From Marivirga atlantica (GTDB lineage: Bacteria > Bacteroidota > Bacteroidia > Cytophagales > Cyclobacteriaceae), in contig NZ_JAERQG010000001.1 in assembly GCF_016734805.1 (NCBI RefSeq), positions 1,054,001 to 1,118,000 on the forward strand: a DNA stretch of 64,000 nucleotides. The letters run 5' to 3'. The notes beneath the pieces were generated by a model that saw only the letters and a list, made by a program, of their open reading frames with translations, was not told where the DNA came from and did no database searches. Each line of letters starts with the position of its first letter. The first letter of the stretch is position 1. This document shows, in pieces, positions 8,556 through 17,505 of this stretch. The translations under genes and the position numbers were made by a program.

Positions 8556-9398
8556 ATGAAAACTCACTACAAAACGCTTGTTATTTCTGATGTTCACTTA
8601 GGCACTAAAGGCTCTAAAGCGAAGGAGCTTGTTAAGTTTATGAAGCAGGTAAGCTGTGATAAGCTGATCCTAAATGGAGACATTATCGATGGCTGGCAAT
8701 TAAAGAAATACGGTAAATGGAAAAGGAAACACACCCGCTTTTTTAATCGTATTTTAAAAATGATAGAAGAGTTCCAGACTGAGGTAATTTACCTGCGTGG
8801 CAACCATGATGATTTTCTTGATCAGATACTTCCCTTTAAAGTAGGTAATCTTTCTATCCAACGAGATTATGTGCTGGAAAGCGGAGCCAAGAAGTATTAT
8901 ATTGTTCATGGTGATATATTTGATTCAATCACAACTAACCTTAAGTGGGTGGCGAAATTAGGAGATGTTGGCTATACATTTCTTTTGTGGGTAAACGGTC
9001 AATATAATAATTACAGAAGAAGAAAAGGGCTTCCCTATTACTCGTTAAGCCAGGTAGTTAAGTCTAAAGTTAAATCTGCAGTTTCTTATATCGATGATTT
9101 TGAAACCCAACTTGCTGAAATAGCCAAACTTAAGAATTGTGATGGTATTATCTGTGGACATATTCACCAACCAGCTATTAAGGAGATCAATGGTATTCAT
9201 TATATGAACTCTGGTGATTGGGTAGAATCAATGAGTGCTTTGGCAGAGGATAAGAATGGCGAATGGAGTTTAGTCTATTTTGCTGAAACTAAGGATAAGT
9301 CTTTTGATGTGCCAGTAGCTAACAGAACTTTTTCTGCTTACAATGACACTGAAGAGTCAGATGAAGATATTGAGGCTTTAAGAAAAAAGACGGCCTAA
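8556..9398 (+). CDS. LpxH-like metallophosphoesterase (COG2908 type)
   Basis: This 280-residue protein has the complete calcineurin-like set: SDVHLG (D12, H14), NGDIIDGW (D42), RGNHDD (N83, H84), VHGD (H118) and GHIHQP (H203, H205). It is distinct from the LpxH at 70: the signature GDIIDGW replaces GDLFDFW and the cap region differs. Members are often annotated as UDP-2,3-diacylglucosamine diphosphatase, but with a better LpxH in the same window another phospho-substrate is likely. It sits 35 bases before a kinase-like gene of unknown role. The C-terminal tail (from about residue 255) is acidic and probably disordered. Confidence 0.85.
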   Translation: MKTHYKTLVISDVHLGTKGSKAKELVKFMKQVSCDKLILNGDIIDGWQLKKYGKWKRKHTRFFNRILKMIEEFQTEVIYLRGNHDDFLDQILPFKVGNLSIQRDYVLESGAKKYYIVHGDIFDSITTNLKWVAKLGDVGYTFLLWVNGQYNNYRRRKGLPYYSLSQVVKSKVKSAVSYIDDFETQLAEIAKLKNCDGIICGHIHQPAIKEINGIHYMNSGDWVESMSALAEDKNGEWSLVYFAETKDKSFDVPVANRTFSAYNDTEESDEDIEALRKKTA

Positions 9399-9433
9399 TT
9401 CCTAATATTAGCTGAAAGGCTTTATATTAGGCC

Positions 9434-10459
9434 ATGGCCCTAATCAGCAAGAAAAAGAAAATATTCTCTGTTAGTGATAGACTTCTAAAATACTTAGCGC
9501 ACAACGGTCGCTCGATGTCTATTCCTATCGCATATTCTGATCTTACCCGTTTCGACAACGCAATACCTCTTTACGATTCAGATAATAAAGATACCCTCTG
9601 GGAAACTATCTTTTTTCCTCAAGATGATATGAAGCACATCTATCATGGCTTGAAAACCATCTACGCTATTTTAAAAGCGGATGGTGACCTTTCAGTGATG
9701 GAGCATTTATATGTTGATAGGGTGGATGCCTGCACCTACGGAAACACCTATCCTTTTCGGGTACGCATAGTGAATAGAATAAACGATAACTTCGATTATT
9801 TCTACATTAAGAAGGCTGATGCTTCAAGAATTTATGGATTAGAGCTCGAACACTTACTTTCACCTAATAGGATGAGCTATCTGGTTGATGGAAACACTTT
9901 AATTGAAGAACATATACCAGGTATACCAGGAGATCAATTCATCAAAAACTATATGAATGATGCTAAGCTTAATAAAACCAGGCTAGCTAAAGAATTTGTT
10001 AAGTTTACTGAGCGCTGCTTTGTGAGGTTGTTAGGAGATATGCACTCCAGCAACTTTGTAATTGATATCACTCCTGATTTTGAAGAAATCCATTATCGGA
10101 TTAAATCAATAGATTTTGATCAACAGTCATACGAAGGCCGTAAGGCAGTATATATGCCTCAATACTTTAAACAGAATAATCCTATTATCGATATAGGCGT
10201 TCAAATGATGACTCCTGCAACAGTAAAGCAGTATCAAAAAGAGGAGCGCTCATTAATTGTAAACCGAATAAAAGCTTCCTCTCATAGTTTAAAAGAGCTT
10301 ATGAAAAGCATGCGTAAGGATACAATTTCTTTACCTGAAAATGTTGCTAACCTAAAACAGGAACTTGCTGAACATTACAAGCATGATGATTTCAAGAATT
10401 GTAAAAGTATGGGTGACATCGTAGCTACCAGTCTGCAATACCTGGTAGACCATCATTAG
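9434..10459 (+). CDS. Uncharacterised protein with kinase-like active-site motifs
   Basis: I do not recognise a named family. The 341-residue cytoplasmic protein (no signal peptide) carries a pattern reminiscent of protein kinase and aminoglycoside-phosphotransferase folds: a possible beta-3 lysine in YIKKAD (122-129), a hinge-like TLIEEHIPG (155-163), a catalytic-loop-like GDMHSSNFVID (201-211) and a metal-binding IKSIDFD (223-229). If real, it phosphorylates a small molecule, sugar or protein. The neighbour upstream is an LpxH-like phosphoesterase 35 bases away on the same strand, so the two probably share a transcript and may act on related lipid or sugar phosphates. The kinase call is inference. 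Confidence 0.6.
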   Translation: MALISKKKKIFSVSDRLLKYLAHNGRSMSIPIAYSDLTRFDNAIPLYDSDNKDTLWETIFFPQDDMKHIYHGLKTIYAILKADGDLSVMEHLYVDRVDACTYGNTYPFRVRIVNRINDNFDYFYIKKADASRIYGLELEHLLSPNRMSYLVDGNTLIEEHIPGIPGDQFIKNYMNDAKLNKTRLAKEFVKFTERCFVRLLGDMHSSNFVIDITPDFEEIHYRIKSIDFDQQSYEGRKAVYMPQYFKQNNPIIDIGVQMMTPATVKQYQKEERSLIVNRIKASSHSLKELMKSMRKDTISLPENVANLKQELAEHYKHDDFKNCKSMGDIVATSLQYLVDHH

Positions 10460-10467
10460 GGCTTTAG

Positions 10468-12399
10468 CTAATTTTTAGTAAGTACAATCATTTGGTTTAA
10501 TGATTTAGTTACCTGGTCAAAGAAACTACTCAGTGCTTTGTATTCATTCGCCATGAAAATCACTTTGTTTACGTCTATTACATAAGATAGAGTGATGGTA
10601 TTACCGCTTCTTGAAACTTGATATCTAAAATCGCAATTAAAGCTCTCCATCGATACAGCATTGGATTGTGGCAATGATTGAATGGAGTATCCTTCAGGAA
10701 TTTTATAGGTGAATGATCCCTTTCTATATAATGGCGCATAAAGTGTAATAGGGTTTTGCCTGTCTACATCCGGAAAAGGATTACTTGTAAATTCATTTTT
10801 AATAAGAGGATTGATCCGAATGGTTGTTCCATCTGTTTTATCAAAAGGCCTGGCAAATACAAGCTCTTCTTGAATCACTTTATTGTCATTAAATTCATCT
10901 TTCACATCATGACTTATAATATTCCATTTTGGATTTTCGAATATAGTTTCTATCAAATAATCATTATAAGAGCGGAAGTCTGTTAGGTATTGGGTGTCAA
11001 AAGTATACACACTATAACCATCTCTTTTAACTCTGTACTTTCCGGCAACGGTGGCACTATCAGTTATACTGAAATTACCTTCTATTTCTTCTCTGTCATC
11101 AAAAAGGAAATTTAAAGGATATAGGCCATTGCTACTTTTAGAAATTATTAGCCCACCATTATTAATACAATTGGGAGCTAGCATATTGAACAATAAATTC
11201 TTGTCTGAAGCATCTAAAAAGTAATTCTGATCCATTGTTCTCACAAACACCACATACTTATTGAATAGCTCAAAATAAGGAAAGTCAGGATAGACAGGTC
11301 GGTTGTCAATTGTACTTAAAGCTACCAGATAAGCGTCATAACCGGCCTGATTGAGCATTTTAGCTAGTATCATATTTATTTGTTGCTCATTTCCTCTTCT
11401 TCTGTTATAAGTTTGTTGAAGATTTTTATCGTATAGATTGTTATCAACTTCAAAATTGTTACGCACAAAGAAATAGAACGATTGTATGTTCTTTTCATCA
11501 GTGAAACTTCTGTGATAAATCTGGTCTACTTTTTCATTCAAATATTCGGCCTTGAGTTGAATTTGATTGAAATAAGGGTCGCTTGCCCAGTTAAAAGCTA
11601 GTTCTTCATAAGCTTGTGGCAGTAAATAAACAGTAGTAAAATCTGGGAGGGTATATTCTGCTAAATGATAACTTAACTTTGATATAAAGAATTCGTCACC
11701 GGGGATGTCTTGCTCATACTTATATGCTGCAATTGAATCCATTTCAAATGTTTCTAGCTGCATATTATAAGGTTCGCCTTTAATACTATCTGTCGTAATA
11801 GAACGCTCTATATCAGTTAGATTTCTTACACCTTCTAAAAATTTATAGAAGAATATGAATGATGGTATTTTAGTGGTAAAAGTTGACCTTAAAACAGGGA
11901 TGTCATTTTGGAAATACCAGTTATGAATGTTTTTCCAATCACCAAACTTGAGTTGGTAGGTAAACTCTACAATATCGCCTACTTTAACCTCATTGGTGTT
12001 GTATGAGGCTTCCAGCTGATTGTCTTCAATTTCTTTTACTTTAAAAGCGGATTGCTTGACAGTTGCTTCCTGAACCTTATCGCCCGCTAAACGGTATACT
12101 TTGCCTTCAATTTTTATGAGAGAATCCTCCTTGGCGTAAGGCAAACTGAAGTTCCCCCATTTTTTACCACTCTCTTTAAGTATTTGAATGCGGATGGTGT
12201 GATTAAAATATAGTTCAAGCTCATTACTGTAATAAATATATCCGCTGTCAAGCTGAATAACCGCTTCGTCATCACCAATAAAGTCGCCTTTTACGCTGAA
12301 GTTAAGGGGGGCATCAACCTCTTGTGCGGAAAGATTGTATGAATTAATGAAAGCAAGTAAAACAAAAAGTGTAGATAAGTAGGCTTTAGCTCGGTTCAT
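10468..12399 (-). CDS. DUF3857 / transglutaminase-like secreted protein, catalytic residues missing
   Basis: This 643-residue exported protein has a signal peptide (starting MNRAKAYLS, ending LSAQ), an N-terminal DUF3857 beta domain (about 35-260) and a transglutaminase-like core (about 270-450). The expected Cys-Asp of the core is replaced in RRRGNEQQIN and the catalytic His region reads FELFNKYVVFV without His; only the Asp of FLDASD remains. It is therefore probably a non-enzymatic binding protein. The open frame extends to 12453, but the signal peptide begins at the Met at 12399, which I take as the start. It ends 8 bases from the convergent gene at 9434-10459. Confidence 0.85.
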   Translation of the reverse strand: MNRAKAYLSTLFVLLAFINSYNLSAQEVDAPLNFSVKGDFIGDDEAVIQLDSGYIYYSNELELYFNHTIRIQILKESGKKWGNFSLPYAKEDSLIKIEGKVYRLAGDKVQEATVKQSAFKVKEIEDNQLEASYNTNEVKVGDIVEFTYQLKFGDWKNIHNWYFQNDIPVLRSTFTTKIPSFIFFYKFLEGVRNLTDIERSITTDSIKGEPYNMQLETFEMDSIAAYKYEQDIPGDEFFISKLSYHLAEYTLPDFTTVYLLPQAYEELAFNWASDPYFNQIQLKAEYLNEKVDQIYHRSFTDEKNIQSFYFFVRNNFEVDNNLYDKNLQQTYNRRRGNEQQINMILAKMLNQAGYDAYLVALSTIDNRPVYPDFPYFELFNKYVVFVRTMDQNYFLDASDKNLLFNMLAPNCINNGGLIISKSSNGLYPLNFLFDDREEIEGNFSITDSATVAGKYRVKRDGYSVYTFDTQYLTDFRSYNDYLIETIFENPKWNIISHDVKDEFNDNKVIQEELVFARPFDKTDGTTIRINPLIKNEFTSNPFPDVDRQNPITLYAPLYRKGSFTYKIPEGYSIQSLPQSNAVSMESFNCDFRYQVSRSGNTITLSYVIDVNKVIFMANEYKALSSFFDQVTKSLNQMIVLTKN

Positions 12400-12478
12400 A
12401 GAGTGTAACAGTTGAAATCTTATTGACGATTGATTTAAGAAATTGTTCAGCAATTATTGTTCCAGTTATCAATAAAGT

Positions 12479-13183
12479 TTATAAAATCAGCTTCAGATCA
12501 CTCAGGCAACCTATTTCATGCGTAACAGAAGCCTCATGTACTTTCTTATCAGGATTAAAATAAATCTGATCCATTCCGAAATTACGGGCGCCTAAAATGT
12601 CTGTTTGTAAGTTATCACCAATCATAACACTTTCGTTCATGCGGGCATCAGCTTTGTCAATAGCATACTTAAAAATAGATGCCATAGGCTTTTTATACCC
12701 TGCGCTATCTGAAGTAACTACTGTATCAAAAAAGGTGTTTAGCTTGGCATTTTCTAGTTTGATGTATTGCACATCGTTAAACCCGTTAGTTAAAATATGG
12801 AGTTGGTATTTCGGTTTTAGATACTCTAATACCTCAAAAGTATAGGGCAAAACATACGGTTTTGTGGGGCATAACATCAGGTACTCATCCGATAAGTTTT
12901 CACTAAGTATGCTGTCTTTGATAGCATAGTGATCAAGAATTTTTAGAAAACGCTGCGATCTGATAGCATCTCTGCTAATTCTATTTTTGTTAAAATCATC
13001 CCACAAACCTCTATTAACCCAATCAAAAGTTTCTAGAAAATGATTGTTATCAGGCACGCCTAATTCAAGTAATTTGTATTTCAGGATAAGTTCATTTAAG
13101 GCTTCAGCTGAATTCTTTTCATAATCCCAAAGGGTATGATCTAAATCGAAAAATATATGTTTGTATTTTTTTAATTGCTCCAT
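12479..13183 (-). CDS. yjjG: HAD phosphatase, YjjG-type pyrimidine nucleotidase
   Basis: This 234-residue cytoplasmic HAD hydrolase has motif I FFDLDHTLWD (D13 nucleophile, D15), motif II ILTNG, motif III Lys in GYKKP and motif IV GDNLQTDILGA. The DLDHTLWDYE start and overall length fit the YjjG family, which dephosphorylates dUMP/dTMP and non-canonical pyrimidine nucleotides (house-cleaning). Its start overlaps the stop of the ArsR-type gene by 13 bases, so the two are translated from one message. Substrate assignment is by family resemblance only. Confidence 0.82.
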   Translation of the reverse strand: MEQLKKYKHIFFDLDHTLWDYEKNSAEALNELILKYKLLELGVPDNNHFLETFDWVNRGLWDDFNKNRISRDAIRSQRFLKILDHYAIKDSILSENLSDEYLMLCPTKPYVLPYTFEVLEYLKPKYQLHILTNGFNDVQYIKLENAKLNTFFDTVVTSDSAGYKKPMASIFKYAIDKADARMNESVMIGDNLQTDILGARNFGMDQIYFNPDKKVHEASVTHEIGCLSDLKLIL

Positions 13184-13554
13184 TTCTTATTGTGTAATTT
13201 ATTGAGTGCTAACTCTCTATTAGAGTACATTACCCTAAATGTTTCCTGATCATTTTGTAATAATTGATCTTTCTCTACAAATCTAAAACCTTGTGAGAGC
13301 AAGTCCTTTACCTCTTCTTTGATATAATAAAACACCCATTGATCTACCTTTCTTGAGTTGAGCACGCCATTATTTTTTAAGTAAAGTAAATGTCTGGAGG
13401 TTTTTGCCTGTGTAAAATCCAGAATGAGCTCTAAGTCAGAAATACACATTTCTTTATTTTCGTGTATCAAGAATAATATGCGTAATCTGGAATCGTCCGA
13501 TAAACACTTAAAAACCTGAGTGATAAAATTGAGCGTAAAATTTTTTAAACGCAT
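13171..13554 (-). CDS. ArsR family winged-helix transcriptional regulator
   Basis: This 127-residue protein has the ArsR winged helix: VFKCLSDDSRLRILFLI, then CISDLELILDFTQAKTSRHLLYLKNNGVL (recognition helix about 50-65) and a wing with DQWVFYYI. The metal-site motif of ArsR/SmtB (CxC in helix 3) is not complete: only one Cys is present in EMCISDL, so it is unlikely to sense arsenic or zinc that way. It is cotranscribed with the overlapping HAD phosphatase gene. Its promoter (13607-13614) lies back to back with that of the plus-strand gene at 13701, so it could regulate both directions. Confidence 0.85.
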   Translation of the reverse strand: MRLKNFTLNFITQVFKCLSDDSRLRILFLIHENKEMCISDLELILDFTQAKTSRHLLYLKNNGVLNSRKVDQWVFYYIKEEVKDLLSQGFRFVEKDQLLQNDQETFRVMYSNRELALNKLHNKKWSN

Positions 13555-13606
13555 GTGAAATAATGACTCTTATTTGATAGAATTGTTATTAAAGAACTGA
13601 AAGATA

Positions 13607-13614
13607 CAAATTTA
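13607..13614 (-). promoter_or_regulatory. -7 promoter box for the ArsR-HAD operon
   Basis: On the minus strand the bases read TAAATTTG, an exact TAnnTTTG match, 52 bases upstream of the ArsR start codon. Confidence 0.55.
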
Positions 13615-13685
13615 AAAAACGGATTTTTACTTAGAACGTACAAGTACTGAACTTTCTAATCGTTTAGATACTTATATTTTAATAT

Positions 13686-13693
13686 TATATTTG
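13686..13693 (+). promoter_or_regulatory. -7 promoter box, nearly leaderless
   Basis: TATATTTG is an exact TAnnTTTG match that ends only 7 bases before the ATG at 13701. A weak -33 (TTTA near 13663) is present. The predicted transcript starts at or next to the start codon. Confidence 0.6.
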
Positions 13694-13700
13694 CGCTTAT

Positions 13701-14348
13701 ATGAAATGCATTTTTTACACCATAGTAGTTTTTTTATTGATAGGCAGCACTGCTTTTGCACAAGATGCAGCTTCAAATGCCGATCAGGACTCTAAAGTAA
13801 TTCAATTTACAGGTGTAGTGTTAGATGCCGATAGCTCATCTATTCCTGGTGTGCATATTTATACACCAGTTTATGGCAGAGGTACTTCTACTAATGTATA
13901 TGGGTTTTTCTCAATGCCGGCACTTGAAGGTGATAGTCTCATAATTAGTGCTGTCGGTTTTAAGAAGAGCAGGTACATAGTTCCTGAAATTAATGGACAA
14001 ACTTTAAAAGTGATCATTACACTGGAAGCTGACACAACAGAATTAGACGAAGTACGAGTATATAATATGCCTCCGACTGCGGAAGCATTTAAACAGGCTG
14101 TGTTAGCCATGCAATTACCATCAGAGTACGGAAATATAACTAATAATTTATCACCTGCTACTATGCAGGAATTGATGAAAAGGCTTCCTCCTGATGGCTC
14201 CTCTAACCATAGGTGGTTTACTCAACAGCAAGCCGCTTACCAACAAAGAAGATATTCAGCCCCAGTTAACCCGCTATTGAATCCTATGGCTTGGGTGGAA
14301 TTATTCAGGTCAATAAAGAGAGGCGACTTTGAGAATAATGATGATTAG
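13701..14348 (+). CDS. Secreted protein with CarboxypepD_reg-like domain
   Basis: This 215-residue protein has a signal peptide (MKC start, ending AFAQ at about residue 21) and one carboxypeptidase-regulatory-like beta-sandwich (about 33-120: FTGVVLDADSSSIPGVHIY, GRGTSTNVYGFFSM, SAVGFKKS, LDEVRVY). This is the same domain found at the N-terminus of TonB receptors, but no plug or barrel follows. The C-terminal 90 residues are polar, with Gln- and Pro-rich stretches, and carry no motif I recognise. Likely periplasmic or outer-membrane associated; exact role unknown. It is followed by a terminator, so it is probably monocistronic. Confidence 0.8.
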   Translation: MKCIFYTIVVFLLIGSTAFAQDAASNADQDSKVIQFTGVVLDADSSSIPGVHIYTPVYGRGTSTNVYGFFSMPALEGDSLIISAVGFKKSRYIVPEINGQTLKVIITLEADTTELDEVRVYNMPPTAEAFKQAVLAMQLPSEYGNITNNLSPATMQELMKRLPPDGSSNHRWFTQQQAAYQQRRYSAPVNPLLNPMAWVELFRSIKRGDFENNDD

Positions 14349-14424
14349 AACAATTTAATAATTATCTAATAGCCTGATTAATCCTTCCTTTTTTGTTATC
14401 TTCTAACAAGAATTTTTTAGTTAA

Positions 14425-14451
14425 GTGAAATTCGTTTAATTTCACCTTTTT
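14425..14451 (+). terminator. Intrinsic terminator
   Basis: A perfect eight-base-pair stem (14425-14432 with 14438-14445) around a five-base loop is followed by CTTTTT. It separates the gene at 13701 from the sensor kinase at 14494. Confidence 0.75.
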
Positions 14452-14493
14452 GCTAATTGAAATAAACTACTGTTAATCTACCGAATCATTGGT

Positions 14494-16329
14494 GTGAAAC
14501 GCCTTTTTGTAATATGTCTGGTTCTAATTACCACTGTGGATTACACTCATGCCACAGACTGGGAAACCCTACTTGAAAAAGGCTCAGGCAGAGTAGATAT
14601 TTTTTATTACCCGACTGAACCTTTTATTTACAAAAATGAGATAGGTGAACTGGAAGGTATAGAAAAAGAGATTCTGGAATCTTTTTTCCGTTTTGTAGAG
14701 AAAAAATATGAAGTAAAAATCTTTAGAAACTGGGTTGAAGTACCAGAGTTTGATTCTCTCTTTCAGGATGTGGCAACACACGAAAATGCTTTCGGTATAT
14801 CCTTGATATCAAAAACCAGAAGAAGAGAAGAAGTTGTGGCTTTCTCTAGTGCCTACATGCCCGATGTTAGTGTGCTAATTAGTAATATTTCCGTTCCCTT
14901 CATAAACGATACTTCAGAAATTAGCATACTTGACGGATTTGAGGCAGCAACTATAAGCAATACCACCTATCAGGATGATTTACTGGATTTATCAGAAAAA
15001 TTTGATCTAGGGTTAAAACTCATAAATGTAGCTAGTGAAGAAAACATCATTGAATTAGTAAGCATTAACAGCAGTATGGTTGGCTATGTAGGTCTGCCTT
15101 TTTATGTAATTGAAATTGGAAGAGGTAATCCTGTTAAGAGGCAAGGAACGTTTCAGGTTAAACGTGATGGCTACAGATTCATTTACAATAAAAACTCTGG
15201 CTGGAAAGAGGCTGTACAGAAATATTTTGAAAGCTACCTATATAAGGCAGAAGCGGATCACATCATCAGACGATATTTGGGTAATGACTATTCAGAGCTT
15301 ATTTGGGGCATAGCAGGTAGTAAGCAAGCGCAGAATAACGATACTGAAATAGAGTTTCTTAACAGAGAAAAAGAATTACAAAGTAAAAGTCTATTTCAAT
15401 CTCAGCAGGAAAAAGAAATGCAGCGGCTTGTTATCATAGCTACAAGTATAGGACTGCTGTTTGTTGTAATAATTGCTTTTTTGCTAGTTAACAACAATAG
15501 GAGAAAGGGTAAAATCAACCAGATGCTAATGGAAAAGCAGGATGAACTAGAGCTCCTATTAAAACAGCTTAATCAGCAAAAGGATGAAATAGGTTATCAA
15601 AGGAAACTGCTTCAGCAGAAGAACAAGCAATTGGTCAATATTAATAAGCAAAAGGATGATTTAATTGGTTTGGTAGCCCATGATTTAAAAAGCCCAATTA
15701 ACCAGATGACTGGTTTGATTAACTTATTAGGTTTTAAAAGTGATAGTTGGGATGATGAAGAGAAACAACTTTATGAAAAGCTAGAGCAATCAAACGGGCA
15801 TTTGAAGGAGCTTGTTGAACGAATACTTGACTTAGAGGCTATCAGAGAAGATTCTTTAAACTACCACATTACTAAAGTAGATATGATCACTTTGGTAAAG
15901 GAAGTGATGGATGATTTTGAAGGAATAGCCAAGCGTAAGGATATTAAAATAAAGGGTGTAAAATTAGATGAGGCTTACTACGTAATGGCGGATGCCTTTT
16001 TCTTAAAGCAAGTATTTGAAAACCTTTTGAGTAATGCTATCAAGTTTTCACCTCATGGTAAGCTTGTAGAATTGATAGCTGAGGAAGTTGATGAGTTTTA
16101 TCATATCATAGTAAAAGATCAAGGCCCTGGGATTTCTAAAAAAGACAAGTCAAAACTTTTTACCAAATACCAAACACTCTCAGCAAAGCCAACGGGAGAT
16201 GAATCTTCAACTGGTTTAGGTCTTTCAATCGTAAAAAAATACGTTGAGGAAATGGAAGGCAGCGTTTGGGTTGAAAGCGATGAAGGCAAGGGCGCTGAAT
16301 TCTATGTTTCTTTTAAGCAAGCTAAATAA
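14494..16329 (+). CDS. Sensor histidine kinase with periplasmic SBP_bac_3-like domain
   Basis: This 611-residue kinase starts at a GTG. A signal peptide (about 1-20) leads to a periplasmic solute-binding-type domain (about 33-265, family 3 pattern with EGIEKEILESFF and GISLISKTRRR), one membrane segment (312-332), a coiled coil (about 340-385), the phospho-acceptor helix LVAHDLKSPINQ (H396) and an ATP-binding domain with NLLSNAIKFS, KDQGPGIS and TGLGLSIVKKY. It should sense a small ligand such as an amino acid. No response regulator is adjacent, so the partner is elsewhere. Its last 8 bases overlap the convergent gene at 16322. Confidence 0.9.
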   Translation: MKRLFVICLVLITTVDYTHATDWETLLEKGSGRVDIFYYPTEPFIYKNEIGELEGIEKEILESFFRFVEKKYEVKIFRNWVEVPEFDSLFQDVATHENAFGISLISKTRRREEVVAFSSAYMPDVSVLISNISVPFINDTSEISILDGFEAATISNTTYQDDLLDLSEKFDLGLKLINVASEENIIELVSINSSMVGYVGLPFYVIEIGRGNPVKRQGTFQVKRDGYRFIYNKNSGWKEAVQKYFESYLYKAEADHIIRRYLGNDYSELIWGIAGSKQAQNNDTEIEFLNREKELQSKSLFQSQQEKEMQRLVIIATSIGLLFVVIIAFLLVNNNRRKGKINQMLMEKQDELELLLKQLNQQKDEIGYQRKLLQQKNKQLVNINKQKDDLIGLVAHDLKSPINQMTGLINLLGFKSDSWDDEEKQLYEKLEQSNGHLKELVERILDLEAIREDSLNYHITKVDMITLVKEVMDDFEGIAKRKDIKIKGVKLDEAYYVMADAFFLKQVFENLLSNAIKFSPHGKLVELIAEEVDEFYHIIVKDQGPGISKKDKSKLFTKYQTLSAKPTGDESSTGLGLSIVKKYVEEMEGSVWVESDEGKGAEFYVSFKQAK

Positions 16330-17500
16330 TTTCAGTTAGCTGGGTTCTACTTATCTTTTGTAGGTACACTCTTTCAAATCTATCAGCAAGGAATGTTGTA
16401 CCCAAAACAGCTATTCCACCATCTTCAAAAACTTCCAAATCAGCAAATGTAAAAGGGTTAAGTGTGCCGAGAAATAATGTGTTGATGAGGTCTCCTGTAT
16501 TCTTATCAAAGAAATATAATATTACTTGCCTACCTTCTGTTTCAGAGGCTATGATAGCGTATTCATCTGTCCCGAAACTATAATCAACAATTTTACTGAT
16601 AGCGTTAGGCGCAATTTCAGGAACTTTTCTGTTGAAATAATTAACGCTTGAGGTCACACTATTAGCTGATAATTCAGTGCTTCCTGAGAGAAAGTGATCT
16701 GAAAATTGATAGGCAATAAAGGCATAGTTATTTCCACCGATTGGCAGCAGGTATTTCATTGCGGCATCAGTATTCTGACCTTGAATTACACCAGTAGGGT
16801 CATCACCTAGGTCTGTAAAAACCAATGACATGGTAAAATTGTAAAAACCGTTGAAGTAGTAACTACTATTAGGCGCTTGTCCACAGAAAAATGGTAATCT
16901 ATCTTTTCTTCTGGTAAAGTGATCTGTTATGGCTTCAAGCACATTATTTCCGGCTCCAATAGAGTAGCTGGCCTGATTTTGTATTTGGCCATCAATACTT
17001 ACCAGGCTCATAACAGATTCTCTACTATCCTGATTGTAGCTTAATAGTATGAGTTCATTATTTCTATTAAGGCCGGCAGCAAGTGGATATGAAGTACTCA
17101 TATTTAAAGCGGTGAAATTTAAATCACCAGATGCACTTATTGAAGCCAGATGAGGCCTTAACGTATTTCTATCCATGCAGAAAAAGTAGTGTGTAGAACC
17201 CAGCTTGATAAGATCTTTAGTAGGGGCTACAAATTGATCTTCCAGTTGTTGTTCATTCTTAAACTCTCCACTCAATTCGGTAGTGATGAGGTTAATACCA
17301 TAAAAATTGCTAACGTCCAGCCTTCTTTCTGAAAGTATAAAAATATTACTATCGGATGCACCAAGAGCTGTTGGCTGATAGCTCACATTATAATTTTGAT
17401 CATCATAAATTTGAAGAAATGCATCTTCAGGTGTAAACTCTTCTTCTTTGCAGGCAGCAAGAATTAACAAACCAATGATTAAATAAGTAAATCTTTTCAT
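16322..17500 (-). CDS. Lipoprotein of unknown function, last gene of the DUF1800/DUF1501 operon
   Basis: I do not recognise the family. The 392-residue protein has a lipoprotein signal with Cys16 in LLILAACKEEE. The body is beta-rich with repeated short strands (for example NIFILSERRL, HYFFCMDRNTL, ELILLSYNQDS, YAIIASETEG), which suggests a beta-propeller-like fold, although I cannot confirm repeats. It starts 5 bases after the upstream beta-barrel gene and is probably the fourth gene of the operon that starts at 21842. Its 3' end overlaps the convergent kinase gene by 8 bases. Confidence 0.7.
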   Translation of the reverse strand: MKRFTYLIIGLLILAACKEEEFTPEDAFLQIYDDQNYNVSYQPTALGASDSNIFILSERRLDVSNFYGINLITTELSGEFKNEQQLEDQFVAPTKDLIKLGSTHYFFCMDRNTLRPHLASISASGDLNFTALNMSTSYPLAAGLNRNNELILLSYNQDSRESVMSLVSIDGQIQNQASYSIGAGNNVLEAITDHFTRRKDRLPFFCGQAPNSSYYFNGFYNFTMSLVFTDLGDDPTGVIQGQNTDAAMKYLLPIGGNNYAFIAYQFSDHFLSGSTELSANSVTSSVNYFNRKVPEIAPNAISKIVDYSFGTDEYAIIASETEGRQVILYFFDKNTGDLINTLFLGTLNPFTFADLEVFEDGGIAVLGTTFLADRFERVYLQKISRTQLTEII

Positions 17501-17505
17501 GGCTA

